DNA from: Microbacteriaceae bacterium
Lineage (GTDB): Bacteria > Actinomycetota > Actinomycetes > Actinomycetales > Microbacteriaceae
NCBI GenBank assembly: GCA_025465095.1
Contig: JAODME010000013.1
Span: 62,001 to 126,000 of the forward strand
Length of the DNA stretch: 64,000 nucleotides
Reading direction: 5' to 3'
The position numbers and the translations under genes are program-made. Below the pieces are notes generated by a model. That model searched no databases, was not told the DNA's origin, and worked only from the letters and a program-made list of their open reading frames with translations. Below are positions 16,656-25,659 of the stretch, one piece after another. Position 1 is the first letter of the stretch. Each line of letters begins with the position of its first letter.

Positions 16656-18368
16656 ATGGCCACAGTCGACCGCTCCAGTAAACCATCGTTCACCAAGTCG
16701 CTCTTCCTGGGTCAGGTCGCATCAGAGCTCGTGATGCCGTACCCGGTCATGTCCAGCGAGGAGCGCCGCCAGGTCACCGCCCTCTCGACGAGCGCCCGCG
16801 AATACCTCACCACGGTCTACGACCCTGCGAAGGCGGAGCGCGACCGCTGGGTAGGGGAGGACACCATCCGGGGCCTCGGTGAGCGGGGCTTGCTCGGCCT
16901 CTTCGTCGGCCGCGAATACGGCGGGCAGGGTCTCAGTCAGTCCGGGTACTGCCGGGTGATGGAGGAGTTCGGGCGCGTCGACGGCGCCCTCGCTGTCGTT
17001 ATGGGCGTGCACCAGTCGATCGGCACGAAACCAATCCACCTGTACGGCAACGACGAGCAGAAGGCGCGCTGGCTGCCGGACCTCGCATCCGGTCGCAAGC
17101 TCGCCGCGTTCGTGCTCACGGAGCCGAACGTCGGGTCGGATGCCTACAACCTCGAGACGCGGGCGGAGCGCCAGTCCGACGGCTCGTGGCTGCTCAACGG
17201 CGAGAAGCGCTGGATCGGAAACGGCGATCAGGATGTGCTCACCGTCTTCGCGCGCTCCGAGCAGGGTCATGTCGCCCTCATCGTCGAAAAGGGCACGGAC
17301 GGGCTGTCGGTCGGGCCGCGCTTCGAGACGCTCGGCCTCAAGGCGAACCGACTCCAGCGCGTGCACTTCAAAGACGTGCGCGTGCCTGCCGAGAACCTGC
17401 TCGGCGAGCCCGGCGACGGATTCCGCATCGCCATGAACACGCTCAACAACGGCAGGATGTCGATGGGCACGTCGATCGCGGGCGGCATGAAGCAGTTCCT
17501 CGACTTCACCCTCGAACACGCCAACAGCAGGCAGCAGTTCGGGCGCGCGCTGATCGATTTCGAGCTCGTCGAGGAAAAGGCGGCATGGATGACCTCGCAG
17601 ATCTACGGCCTCGAATCGATGTCGTACCTCACCACCGGGCTCGTCGACCTCGGCGCAGCGGACTTCTCGCTCGAATCGGCGATGACCAAAGTCGTCGCAA
17701 GCGACGTCGGCTGGAAGGCGCTCAACAAGGCCGTGCAGGTGCACGGCGGCACCGCGTACATGGACGACCACCCGCTCTCGAAGGCGATTCGCGATTTCCG
17801 CATTTTTCCGATCTTCGAGGGGGCGAACGACGTCATGCGCGCCTTCGTGGCCCTGAACGGGCTCAAGGCCCTCAGCGAGGACCTGCCGGACGTGCGCTCC
17901 CTCAGCATCGGCGACCCGGCGAAGGCCATCGGTGTGCTCGCGCCCTACGTCTCCGGGCGCATCAACCGTGCGATCCGCCCTGGCCGGCTTGTCGGCGCGC
18001 ACCCGGCGCTCGCAAAGCACAACGCGCTCGTCAGCGAGCAGACCGTGCGGCTGCGGGACGCCGCCGAGTCGGCCCTGCGCACGCACGGCAGGAAGGTGCA
18101 GGAGAAACAACTCCTGCAGAAACGGCTCTCGTCCGTGGCATCCGGAATCTACTCCCAGGTGGCCGTCATCGGCCGCGCATCGGCGACTTTCCAACGCGAC
18201 GGACTGCAGGAGTCTGGCGGCGAGAAGACTGTGGCGATCCACTTCCTCAAGCGGAGCCAGCGTGAGGTGGCCCGGCAGTTGCGCTCGCTCGAGATCAACG
18301 ACGACAGCTACACGCGCCAGATCGGCACTGGCGTGCGCGAGCGGAACGGGTACGGGCTCGACCTGTAG
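16656..18368 (+). CDS. Acyl-CoA dehydrogenase, long form with C-terminal extension
   Basis: 570 residues, longer than the usual 380. An N-terminal extension of about 45 residues precedes the dehydrogenase core, and about 170 residues follow it, as in VLCAD/ACAD9-type enzymes. The core has FVLTEPNVGSDA (FAD/substrate), WIGNGDQ, the QVHGGTAYMDDHPLSKAIRD helix and the catalytic-base region IFEGANDVMR (E388). It should oxidise acyl-CoA with electron transfer to ETF; chain length is not predictable. It lies alone between rsmD and recG. Confidence 0.92.
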   Translation: MATVDRSSKPSFTKSLFLGQVASELVMPYPVMSSEERRQVTALSTSAREYLTTVYDPAKAERDRWVGEDTIRGLGERGLLGLFVGREYGGQGLSQSGYCRVMEEFGRVDGALAVVMGVHQSIGTKPIHLYGNDEQKARWLPDLASGRKLAAFVLTEPNVGSDAYNLETRAERQSDGSWLLNGEKRWIGNGDQDVLTVFARSEQGHVALIVEKGTDGLSVGPRFETLGLKANRLQRVHFKDVRVPAENLLGEPGDGFRIAMNTLNNGRMSMGTSIAGGMKQFLDFTLEHANSRQQFGRALIDFELVEEKAAWMTSQIYGLESMSYLTTGLVDLGAADFSLESAMTKVVASDVGWKALNKAVQVHGGTAYMDDHPLSKAIRDFRIFPIFEGANDVMRAFVALNGLKALSEDLPDVRSLSIGDPAKAIGVLAPYVSGRINRAIRPGRLVGAHPALAKHNALVSEQTVRLRDAAESALRTHGRKVQEKQLLQKRLSSVASGIYSQVAVIGRASATFQRDGLQESGGEKTVAIHFLKRSQREVARQLRSLEINDDSYTRQIGTGVRERNGYGLDL

Positions 18369-18401
18369 CACCGGGCGTCATGCGCTGACGGGGGCGGCGA
18401 A

Positions 18402-18407
18402 TACGAT
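18402..18407 (+). promoter_or_regulatory. -10 hexamer of recG
   Basis: TACGAT followed by exactly 6 nt and the recG ATG, predicting a leaderless mRNA. The 45-bp gap has no terminator for the upstream gene. Confidence 0.45.
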
Positions 18408-18413
18408 CGGAGC

Positions 18414-20567
18414 ATGCCGGATTCCCCGCTCGACGCGCGCCTGAGCGGAATGCTCGGCGGTCGCACGGCGGCGGCGTTCACCAAGGCCCTCGGGCTCGAG
18501 ACGGTCGGCGACCTTTTGAGCCACTACCCGCGCAGGTATGCACGGCGCGGAGAACTGACCGACCTGGGCGAGCTCCCGTTCGACGAGAACGTCACGATCG
18601 TCGCCGAGGTGCTCGAGGCGCGGGAGCGGCCGATGCGCGCACGGCGCGGTTCGCTCGTCGAGGTGCGGATCAGCGACGGAGTCGGCATTCTGAACCTCAC
18701 CTTCTTCAGCCAGTCCTGGCGTCTGAAGGAGCTGCGCCCCGGTGTGCGTGGCATCTTCGCAGGCAAAGTCACCGAGTACCGCGGCACCCGTCAACTCACC
18801 CATCCTGACTACGAGCTGTTCGACGCGGACGGCGAGGCGACCCGCAGCGAGGAGTCCCTGAAGGCCTGGGCGGAGCAGCCCATTCCGATCTACCCCGCGA
18901 CGTCCACCGTCGCGTCCTGGCAGGTGCACAAGGCGATCGAGGTAGTGCTCGACACCCTGCCGGCACTCGCGGATCCGGTACCCGACTTCGTTCGCGTGTC
19001 ACGGAAGCTTGTGACATTCGCGCGCGCCCTCGAACTCATCCACCGCCCGCAGAAGGATTCCGACTGGGGTGCCGCGCGCAAGGCCCTGCGGTTTCAGGAG
19101 GCGTTCGTGCTCCAGGCGGCGCTGCTGCAGCAACGCGCCCTCCTGCGGATGGAGAAGGCGACGCCACGCCACCCGACGCCCGGCGGACTGCTCGAACGAT
19201 TCGACGCGTCGATGCCGTTCACCCTCACGTCCGACCAATCGAAGGTCGGCGCGGAAATCGCGTCCGATCTCGCGTCGGAGGCGCCGATGAATCGACTGCT
19301 CCAGGGCGAGGTGGGCTCCGGCAAAACTCTTGTCGCGCTGCGCGCCATGCTCGCAACGGCGGAGTCCGGCGGCCAATCGGCGTTACTCGCCCCCACCGAG
19401 GTGCTCGCGGGTCAGCACATCCGCTCGATCGTGAAGACCCTCGGCCCCGACCTGGCCTCGACGCTGCACCCGACCCTGATCACCGGGCAGATGCCCGTGG
19501 CCGATCGGCGGAAGGCGATGCTTGCCGCGGTGACAGGGCAGGCGGGGATCGTGGTCGGCACTCACGCGCTGATGAGCGAGAACGTCGGATTCTTCGACCT
19601 CGGACTGGTGGTCGTCGACGAGCAGCACCGGTTCGGGGTGGAGCAGCGCGAGGCGTTGCGTCGAAAGGGGGCGGTGCCACCGCACGTGCTCGTGCTCACC
19701 GCGACGCCGATTCCGCGCACCGTCGCGATGACAGTGTTCGGTGACCTCGACGTGTCGACGATCGCCGAGCTGCCGTCCGGCCGGGTTCCGATCCTCAGCC
19801 ACGTGGTGCCGCTCGCGGAGAAGCCGGGCTGGGCCGGTCGCGTCTGGCAGCGGGTCGCCGAAGAGGTCGCGCTCGATCGACAGGCTTTCGTGGTGTGTCC
19901 GGCGATTGACAGTGCGGTCTCCGAAACGGACGACGGCGAGCCGGATCTCGAAGGGCCCGCGAATGTCACCGATGTCCTCGCCCGCTTACAGGCCGACCCG
20001 TTGCTCGAATCGGCTCGCGTCGCATCGCTGCACGGACGGATGTCGAGCGATCAAAAGGACGCGATCATGCGCGCCTTCGCGGCGGGGGAAATCGACGTGC
20101 TCGTTGCGACCACAGTCATCGAGGTCGGCGTCGACGTGCCCAACGCGTCGGTGATGGTCGTGCTCGATGCCGACCGGTTCGGGGTGTCCCAGCTGCACCA
20201 ACTGCGCGGAAGAGTCGGCCGGGGGAGTGTTCCCGGCCTCTGCCTCATGGTCACCCACGCCGAAGTCGAGACCCTCGCCAGGGAGCGGGTCGAGGCAGTC
20301 GCATCCACCCTCGACGGTTTCGAACTCGCTCAGAAGGATCTCGAACTGCGCAAAGAGGGCGATGTGCTCGGCAGCACCCAGTCGGGCGGCCGCTCGTCCC
20401 TTCGGCTGCTGCGAGTCGCGCAGGATGGCGAGCTCATCACCGAGGCTCGCACGCTCGCCGCCGCGATCCTCGAGGGCGACCCGGCGCTCGAGTCACATCA
20501 GCAGCTGCGCGACGCGCTCGCCCGCCGACTCGACGAGACGAGCCGGGACTTTCTCGCGAAGAACTGA
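18414..20567 (+). CDS. recG: ATP-dependent DNA helicase RecG
   Basis: 717 residues, normal for RecG, which remodels stalled replication forks and Holliday junctions. The N-terminal wedge/OB domain occupies about residues 1-250. The helicase core carries Walker A GEVGSGKT (about 300), the DEQH box in VVDEQHRFG (about 400), LTATPIPRT, and motifs V/VI in ATTVIEVGVDVPNA and QLHQLRGRVGRG. The C-terminal part holds the TRG-like region ahead of the end. A leaderless start is supported by TACGAT 6 nt upstream. coaD follows after 66 bp. Confidence 0.97.
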   Translation: MPDSPLDARLSGMLGGRTAAAFTKALGLETVGDLLSHYPRRYARRGELTDLGELPFDENVTIVAEVLEARERPMRARRGSLVEVRISDGVGILNLTFFSQSWRLKELRPGVRGIFAGKVTEYRGTRQLTHPDYELFDADGEATRSEESLKAWAEQPIPIYPATSTVASWQVHKAIEVVLDTLPALADPVPDFVRVSRKLVTFARALELIHRPQKDSDWGAARKALRFQEAFVLQAALLQQRALLRMEKATPRHPTPGGLLERFDASMPFTLTSDQSKVGAEIASDLASEAPMNRLLQGEVGSGKTLVALRAMLATAESGGQSALLAPTEVLAGQHIRSIVKTLGPDLASTLHPTLITGQMPVADRRKAMLAAVTGQAGIVVGTHALMSENVGFFDLGLVVVDEQHRFGVEQREALRRKGAVPPHVLVLTATPIPRTVAMTVFGDLDVSTIAELPSGRVPILSHVVPLAEKPGWAGRVWQRVAEEVALDRQAFVVCPAIDSAVSETDDGEPDLEGPANVTDVLARLQADPLLESARVASLHGRMSSDQKDAIMRAFAAGEIDVLVATTVIEVGVDVPNASVMVVLDADRFGVSQLHQLRGRVGRGSVPGLCLMVTHAEVETLARERVEAVASTLDGFELAQKDLELRKEGDVLGSTQSGGRSSLRLLRVAQDGELITEARTLAAAILEGDPALESHQQLRDALARRLDETSRDFLAKN

Positions 20568-20621
20568 CGGACGCCGACGGGCGCGCATCCGTCACGTCAC
20601 AAACTCGCAACATTCGCCGGA

Positions 20622-20627
20622 TAGGGT
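20622..20627 (+). promoter_or_regulatory. -10 hexamer of coaD
   Basis: TAGGGT, 6 nt before the coaD ATG, predicting a leaderless mRNA. Confidence 0.45.
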
Positions 20628-20633
20628 GCACTA

Positions 20634-21116
20634 ATGAGCAGGATCGCCGTCGTCCCTGGTTCCTTCGACCCCGTGACCCTCGGTCACTTGGATGTGATCG
20701 AGCGCGCGGCGGGGATCTTCGACGAATTGCACGTGCTCGTCGTACACAACCCGGGCAAGACCGCCCTGCTCCCGGTGGCGCAACGGGTGGCGCTCATTGA
20801 GAAGTCGATCGCTGAGGCCGGGTTCGACGGCAACGTCACGGTTACATCCTGGACCGTGGGGCTCCTCGTGGACTACTGCACGGATGTCGGCGCGACGGTA
20901 CTCGTGAAGGGTGTGCGGTCCCAGGTCGACGTCGCGTATGAGACGCCCATGGCGATCGTGAACCGCAATCTCGCCGGGGTGGAGACCATCTTCATGCTGC
21001 CGGATCCGGCTCACGCGCACGTGTCGAGTTCGCTCGTGCGGCAGGTCGCGTCGCTCGGCGGTGACGTCAGCCCTTATGTGCCGAAGGTCGTGGCGGAGTT
21101 TTTGCAGCGTGGTTGA
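20634..21116 (+). CDS. coaD: Phosphopantetheine adenylyltransferase
   Basis: 160 residues, the family length. It makes dephospho-CoA from 4'-phosphopantetheine and [21 protein letters not shown] near the N-terminus contains the nucleotidyltransferase TxGH motif, and [17 protein letters not shown] near the C-terminus is the ISSTxVR-type motif. TAGGGT lies 6 nt before the ATG. The recG-coaD order is conserved in actinobacteria. fgd starts 34 bp after its stop. Confidence 0.96.
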   Translation: MSRIAVVPGSFDPVTLGHLDVIERAAGIFDELHVLVVHNPGKTALLPVAQRVALIEKSIAEAGFDGNVTVTSWTVGLLVDYCTDVGATVLVKGVRSQVDVAYETPMAIVNRNLAGVETIFMLPDPAHAHVSSSLVRQVASLGGDVSPYVPKVVAEFLQRG

Positions 21117-21150
21117 GACGGCGGCCCGTTCCGCAGGACACAATAGTCAA

Positions 21151-22170
21151 GTGACTCTCAAACTCGGATACAAGGCGTCGGCGGAACAGTTCGATCCGCG
21201 CGAGCTGGTGGAGATTTCTGTGGCTGCGGAAGGCCACGGCATGGACAGCGTCGCCGTGAGCGATCACTTCCAGCCGTGGAGGCACGAGGGCGGGCACGCG
21301 CCGTTCTCGCTCGCCTGGATGGCGGCGGTTGGGGAGCGCACGAGCACCATCACGATCGGCACGAGCGTGATGACGCCGACGTTCCGCTACAATCCGGCCG
21401 TGATCGCACAGGCCTTCGCCACGATGGGGTGCCTCTACCCCGGACGCATCATGCTCGGCGTCGGCACCGGCGAGGCTCTGAACGAGATCGCCACCGGATT
21501 CCGCGGCGCAGGCGAGCAGCACTGGCCCGAGTTCAAGGAACGCTTCGCTCGCCTGCGCGAGGCCGTTCAGCTGATGCGTCAACTCTGGAGCGAGGACCGC
21601 GTCAACTTCGAGGGGGAGTACTACTCCACTCACGACGCAAGCATTTATGACCGGCCGGACGGCGGCATCCCCGTCTACATCGCCGCAGGCGGCCCGGTCG
21701 TCGCACGCTACGCCGGGCGCTCGGGTGACGGCTTCATCTGCACCTCGGGCAAGGGCATGGACCTCTACACCAAGTCACTCATTCCCGCCGTCAAAGAGGG
21801 GGCCGAGAAGGTCGGTCGCGAATTCGAAGATCTCGACCGGATGATCGAGATCAAGCTCTCCTACGACACCGACCACGACACCGCCCTCGAGAACACCCGC
21901 TTTTGGGCGCCGCTTGCACTGACCAAGGAGCAGAAGCACGACATCACCGACCCGACCGAGATGGAGAAGGCGGCGGATGCTCTCCCCATCGAGCAGATCG
22001 CCTCGCGCTGGATCGTCGGCTCGGACCCCGAGAAGATCGTCGAGCAGGTCAAGCAGTACACGGATGCCGGGCTCAATCACCTCGTCTTCCACGGTCCGGG
22101 ACAGGACCAGCGGCGGTTCCTCGAGCTGTTCGAGCGCGACCTGGCGCCTCGACTGCGCGCGCTGAGCTGA
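21151..22170 (+). CDS. fgd: F420-dependent glucose-6-phosphate dehydrogenase
   Basis: Oxidises glucose-6-phosphate to 6-phosphogluconolactone while reducing F420, and is the main source of F420H2 in actinobacteria. The 339 residues closely resemble mycobacterial Fgd1 as I recall it: [11 protein letters not shown], the active-site segment [16 protein letters not shown] (H39, W43 equal to His40/Trp44), [10 protein letters not shown] (E108), FICTSGKG and the tail [19 protein letters not shown] three-residue insertion lies near residue 120. The GTG at 21151 is chosen because CACAAT sits 6 nt upstream. It is separate from the cof genes 4 kb away. Cytoplasmic. Confidence 0.95.
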   Translation: MTLKLGYKASAEQFDPRELVEISVAAEGHGMDSVAVSDHFQPWRHEGGHAPFSLAWMAAVGERTSTITIGTSVMTPTFRYNPAVIAQAFATMGCLYPGRIMLGVGTGEALNEIATGFRGAGEQHWPEFKERFARLREAVQLMRQLWSEDRVNFEGEYYSTHDASIYDRPDGGIPVYIAAGGPVVARYAGRSGDGFICTSGKGMDLYTKSLIPAVKEGAEKVGREFEDLDRMIEIKLSYDTDHDTALENTRFWAPLALTKEQKHDITDPTEMEKAADALPIEQIASRWIVGSDPEKIVEQVKQYTDAGLNHLVFHGPGQDQRRFLELFERDLAPRLRALS

Positions 22171-22313
22171 GTTCGCGCCCGCCGGGTGTCCCACGCGTGC
22201 GCAGAGCCCGCTGTCGGCGCCTGATCGATGCGATCACCGGCTCGGTCGGCGCCTGCAATATTCTCCGGCAACGGAGCTTGTCGATCGGCACACATCCGGA
22301 GCACCATCGATGC

Positions 22314-23315
22314 ATGACAGGAACAGGGATCTTCGACACCGTCGTCATCGGCGGCGGAGCAGCGGGGCTGAGCGGCGCCACCGCATTGGGACGCGCCCGG
22401 CGCTCGGTTCTCGTGATCGACGCGGGCGAGCCGCGCAACGCCCCTGCCGACGGCGTGCACAACTTCCTCACCCGGGATGGTATGAACCCTCTGGCCTTGC
22501 AGGCCGCCGGGCGCGCCGAAGCGGAGGCGTACGGCGTGCGCTTCCTGAACTCGACCGCGACGGGTGCGTCAGGCGGCGTGGGCGACTTCACTGTCACGCT
22601 CGCGGACGGCGACCGTGTCAGGGCTCGCCGCCTGCTTGTGACGACAGGGGTGACGGACATCCTGCCCGATGTGGCTGGGCTTCGTGATCGCTGGGGGCGC
22701 GACGTCATCCACTGCCCGTATTGCCACGGATGGGAGGTGCGCGACCGGGCGATCGCGGTGATCGGAAGTGGGCCCATGACGATGCACCAGGCGCTGCTGT
22801 TCCGCCAATGGAGCGCGAACGTCACCCTTTTCGTGCACACGGCGCCAGCTCCGACACAGGACGAACGCGAGCAGCTCGCCGCACGCGGCATCCGCCTGAT
22901 CGAGGGGCTCGTGACCTCCGTCGACGTGACCGACGATGCCATCAGCGGGGTGACGACGGCGGACGGTCGAACCGAGCCCGCGGCTGCGGTGGTCGTGGGT
23001 CCGCGAATGGAGGCACGCTCTGGCGTGCTCGCCGACCTCGGCCTCACGCCCATCGAGCATTCTTCGGGCGTCGGCACTCACATCCAATCGCAGCAGGGCG
23101 GCGTGACATCAGTACCCGGGGTGTGGGTGGCCGGAAACGTGACTGATCTGGTGGCGCAGGTCGTCACGGCCGCATCGGCTGGTCTCATGGCCGGTGCGAC
23201 GATCAACGCGGACCTCCTGGCCGAGGAACTGGCCGATGACCTTGCCCGCTACCGGGCGCGAGGCCCGTATCAGCAGACCCCTCAACCGATGTTCGAGCCG
23301 GACCGGTTCGCCTGA
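22314..23315 (+). CDS. Thioredoxin reductase-like NAD(P)/FAD oxidoreductase
   Basis: 333 residues. The FAD-binding VVIGGGAAGLSGATALGRA lies at about 10-28, the redox-active pair is in CPYCHGWE (about 140), the NAD(P)-binding site is IAVIGSGPM, and the C-terminal GVWVAGNVTD is the second FAD motif. The CPYC spacing is that of TrxB-like proteins acting on small disulfides or as anti-sigma/antibiotic-linked reductases, rather than CATC of true TrxB. No thioredoxin gene is adjacent. The ATG at 22314 was chosen because the Rossmann motif follows directly. Substrate unknown. Confidence 0.9.
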   Translation: MTGTGIFDTVVIGGGAAGLSGATALGRARRSVLVIDAGEPRNAPADGVHNFLTRDGMNPLALQAAGRAEAEAYGVRFLNSTATGASGGVGDFTVTLADGDRVRARRLLVTTGVTDILPDVAGLRDRWGRDVIHCPYCHGWEVRDRAIAVIGSGPMTMHQALLFRQWSANVTLFVHTAPAPTQDEREQLAARGIRLIEGLVTSVDVTDDAISGVTTADGRTEPAAAVVVGPRMEARSGVLADLGLTPIEHSSGVGTHIQSQQGGVTSVPGVWVAGNVTDLVAQVVTAASAGLMAGATINADLLAEELADDLARYRARGPYQQTPQPMFEPDRFA

Positions 23316-23408
23316 TGGCGGAGCTCATCTACTCCGGCATCCTGTACCGCGCCGAGAACCGACCGGGAGGATCTTCGCGAAACTTGACTCAGCCTGAGGG
23401 CGTCGCCC

Positions 23409-23892
23409 CTAGTTCGCAACTCTGACCGTGTCGATTCTCGCTTCGAGGTGAATGACACCATCCCGCAGGTCGAACGTCGTGATGGCGATGCCGCTGGCCC
23501 TCGTCGCGACGGCCTTCTGCACGTCGATGACGACGACGGGATCGTTCTCCCCGCGCTGCATTTCGATGACCCCCTCGGGGAGTCCACTGTCGCGCACCGC
23601 TTTGTTCACCGGGTCCAGAAGGAAGGGCAGCAGCTTGTGCGCAGGGAGGCCGCGGGCCAGCGCGGTGACGGCGAAGGTTGCGACGCCCTCAAAGTAGCTC
23701 TCGAATCGCGCGGTGACGGCGACGGTACCCGCCGCCGCGGCGGCGAGCTGCAGCGCGGGTTGGGGATGGCCTGAGGTCGACGTCCGCGTGCACGGTCGAC
23801 CCTTCGCAGCGCACGGCCCGGATCATCGGGGGCAGCGGGTTCTCGGCTGTCATGAGAGCTATTGCTTCGATGAAGGGGAGGGCGAGTTGCAT
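23409..23892 (-). pseudogene. Frameshifted gene for a conserved hypothetical protein
   Basis: A gene of about 160 codons is visible only if one base is skipped. The first frame starts at ATG 23892 (AGGAG 5 nt upstream) and reads MQLALPFIEAIALMTAEN and on to HADVD. From about 23785 to the stop at 23409 the second frame carries QPALQLAAAAAGTVAVTARF, then SYFEGVATFAVTALARGL and a strong C-terminus. The total of 484 bases is one too many. The frame of the first half runs instead into an Arg/Gly-rich tail. Either the gene is broken or the base is a sequencing error. I do not recognise the family; the C-terminal half is alpha/beta with no membrane segment. Confidence 0.6.
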
Positions 23893-24000
23893 GGGTTCTC
23901 CTGCGTTCTGCGCTGCGTCCGTCTCAGCCTGCGTGCCCTCCGATGCTAGGCGAGAGCAGCCGGGCGCATTCTTCCAGCCGCGGCGTGGAAGCATGGGACC

Positions 24001-24327
24001 ATGACCATCATCAAGATCAACGCGATCACCGTCGCCGCCGACAGCGGGAACGAGCTCGCTCACCGATTCGCTGCACGCGCGGGCGCCGTCGACAACCAGC
24101 CCGGCTTCGAGGGTTTCGAGCTGATGAAGCCGACGGATGGCCGCACCACCTGGCTCGTCATCACCCGGTGGGCGGACGAGGAGTCCTTCCAAGCCTGGGT
24201 GAACTCACCGGCGTTCGGACACGGGCACCGTGGTGAGGCTCCGGCTGAGGGAGAGTCGCCGCGCGGGCACGTCGGTGTGAGCAGCGAGCTGTGGTCGTAC
24301 GAGGTTGCGGGCGGGTCGGGCAGCTAA
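24001..24327 (+). CDS. MhuD-like haem-degrading monooxygenase (ABM domain)
   Basis: 108 residues forming one antibiotic-biosynthesis-monooxygenase (dimeric alpha/beta-barrel) domain. It resembles mycobacterial MhuD, as I recall that sequence: IKINAITV at the N-terminus (N7 in the same place), RFAARAGAVDNQPGFEGFEL, then SFQAWVNSPAF with the conserved Trp and a following GHGH. In MhuD, the Asn, Trp and His bind and ruffle haem, which is cleaved to mycobilin with iron release. Function here is inferred from these residues. A monocistronic position next to a divergent broken gene gives no further clue. Confidence 0.8.
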   Translation: MTIIKINAITVAADSGNELAHRFAARAGAVDNQPGFEGFELMKPTDGRTTWLVITRWADEESFQAWVNSPAFGHGHRGEAPAEGESPRGHVGVSSELWSYEVAGGSGS

Positions 24328-24334
24328 GCCCATT

Positions 24335-24362
24335 CGCGGTCCAGGACGCGCGGTCCAGGACG
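24335..24362 (+). repeat. Two tandem copies of a 14-bp unit
   Basis: CGCGGTCCAGGACG is repeated exactly twice, head to tail, just after the MhuD-like stop codon. It is probably a slippage duplication in non-coding DNA. Confidence 0.8.
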
Positions 24363-24506
24363 ATCGAGCCGGTTCATCGGCCGCTACCAGCGATCCCGGC
24401 ACCCATTGGCGCCGTCGCGCAGGCGCTTGCGCCGTCGAGGACGTTTCTCCGCAGGATCCAACTCTCCGTGCAATCCCCTCACCCCGGTGCGCGCAACAAT
24501 GTACCC

Positions 24507-25514
24507 ATGCTCAACACCAACCCCCACATCGGCTACGCCGCCATGCTGGAGCGCTTCCACCCCACCGAGATCCTCGAGCTCGCCGGCCACGCGGAGGCGA
24601 ACGGTTTCCGCGGGGTCATGGCCGCGGACCACTTCCAGCCTTGGGTGCCGGCGCAGGGGCAGGCATCTTTCGTCTGGAACGTGCTCGGCGCGCTCGGACA
24701 GACGACGACGGGTGACCTCGGTACAGGGGTGACCGCACCGACGTTCCGCTGGCATCCGGCGATGGTGGCACAGGCGTCCGCCACCCTTGCGGCGATGTAT
24801 CCGGGGCGGCACTGGCTGGGGCTCGGCAGCGGCGAGGCGCTCAACGAGCATGTCGTCGGGCAGTACTGGCCGGAGGCGCCGGAGCGGATCAACCGGATGT
24901 TCGAGGCCGTCGACATCATCAAGAAGCTGTTCGCGTCCGGGCTGAATCACAAGGATGTGCGGCACGAGGGGCAGTTCTACCGACTTGAGTCCACCCGGCT
25001 GTGGACGATGCCGGAGAAGGCTCCCGAGATCCTCGTCGCCACCGCTGGCCCGGTCGCCGCCAAGCGCGCCGGGCGGAACGTCGACGGACTGATCACCGAG
25101 GCGGCGCCGGTTGATAAAGTCGCGATGCTGCTGCAGCGCTTCGCCGAGGGTGCGCGCGAGGTGGGACGTGATGCCACCAGGATGACGAAGGTGCTTCGCC
25201 TGCACCTCAGCTGGGCCGAGACCGACGAGATCGCCATGGCGAACGCGATCTCCGAGTGGCCGAACGGCGGCATCCGTTTTCCCAAGAGCGATATCCGCTC
25301 TCCATTCGAACTCGAGCAGATCGTGCGGATGGTGCGCCCGGAGGACTTCGAGGGGCGAATGCCGGTGAGCGCCGATCCGGACGTGCACCGGGCGTACGTC
25401 CAGCAGTATGTCGACCTCGGCTTCGACCGCATCTACCTGCACAACGTGGGCCGCAACCAGCGGGAGTGGATCAACGTGTTTTCGCGGGACGTGTTGCCGA
25501 AGCTGGTGCGGTGA
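24507..25514 (+). CDS. LLM-class F420-dependent oxidoreductase (G6PDH-like subfamily)
   Basis: 335 residues of luciferase-like monooxygenase fold. IGYAAMLERFHPTEILELA, AADHFQPWVPAQGQASFVW and GLGSGEALNEH parallel the F420-binding and active-site segments of Fgd, placing it in the G6PDH-like F420 subfamily (I believe TIGR03557). The His and Trp equivalents of Fgd H39/W43 are kept, but the phosphate-binding residues differ, so the substrate is probably not glucose-6-phosphate. The ATG at 24507 has AACAAT 6 nt upstream. It precedes cofE by about 145 bp in the same direction, supporting F420 use. Confidence 0.88.
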   Translation: MLNTNPHIGYAAMLERFHPTEILELAGHAEANGFRGVMAADHFQPWVPAQGQASFVWNVLGALGQTTTGDLGTGVTAPTFRWHPAMVAQASATLAAMYPGRHWLGLGSGEALNEHVVGQYWPEAPERINRMFEAVDIIKKLFASGLNHKDVRHEGQFYRLESTRLWTMPEKAPEILVATAGPVAAKRAGRNVDGLITEAAPVDKVAMLLQRFAEGAREVGRDATRMTKVLRLHLSWAETDEIAMANAISEWPNGGIRFPKSDIRSPFELEQIVRMVRPEDFEGRMPVSADPDVHRAYVQQYVDLGFDRIYLHNVGRNQREWINVFSRDVLPKLVR

Positions 25515-25647
25515 GTTCCCGGGTGGCCACCGTGCCTGCGCTGCAGCCTGACGGCGTCCTTCTCCGCAACCTCGTCGACGGCCTGCAGTCACCAGCTCCA
25601 AAGGCTCACCGGAGGTGCCCGCGGAGTTGCAAGGCAAGCACGCTGCC

Positions 25648-25653
25648 TATGCT
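25648..25653 (+). promoter_or_regulatory. -10 hexamer of cofE
   Basis: TATGCT, 6 nt before the GTG at 25660. TTGCAA at 25627-25632 could serve as -35 with a short 15-bp spacer. Confidence 0.45.
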
Positions 25654-25659
25654 TGGGCT

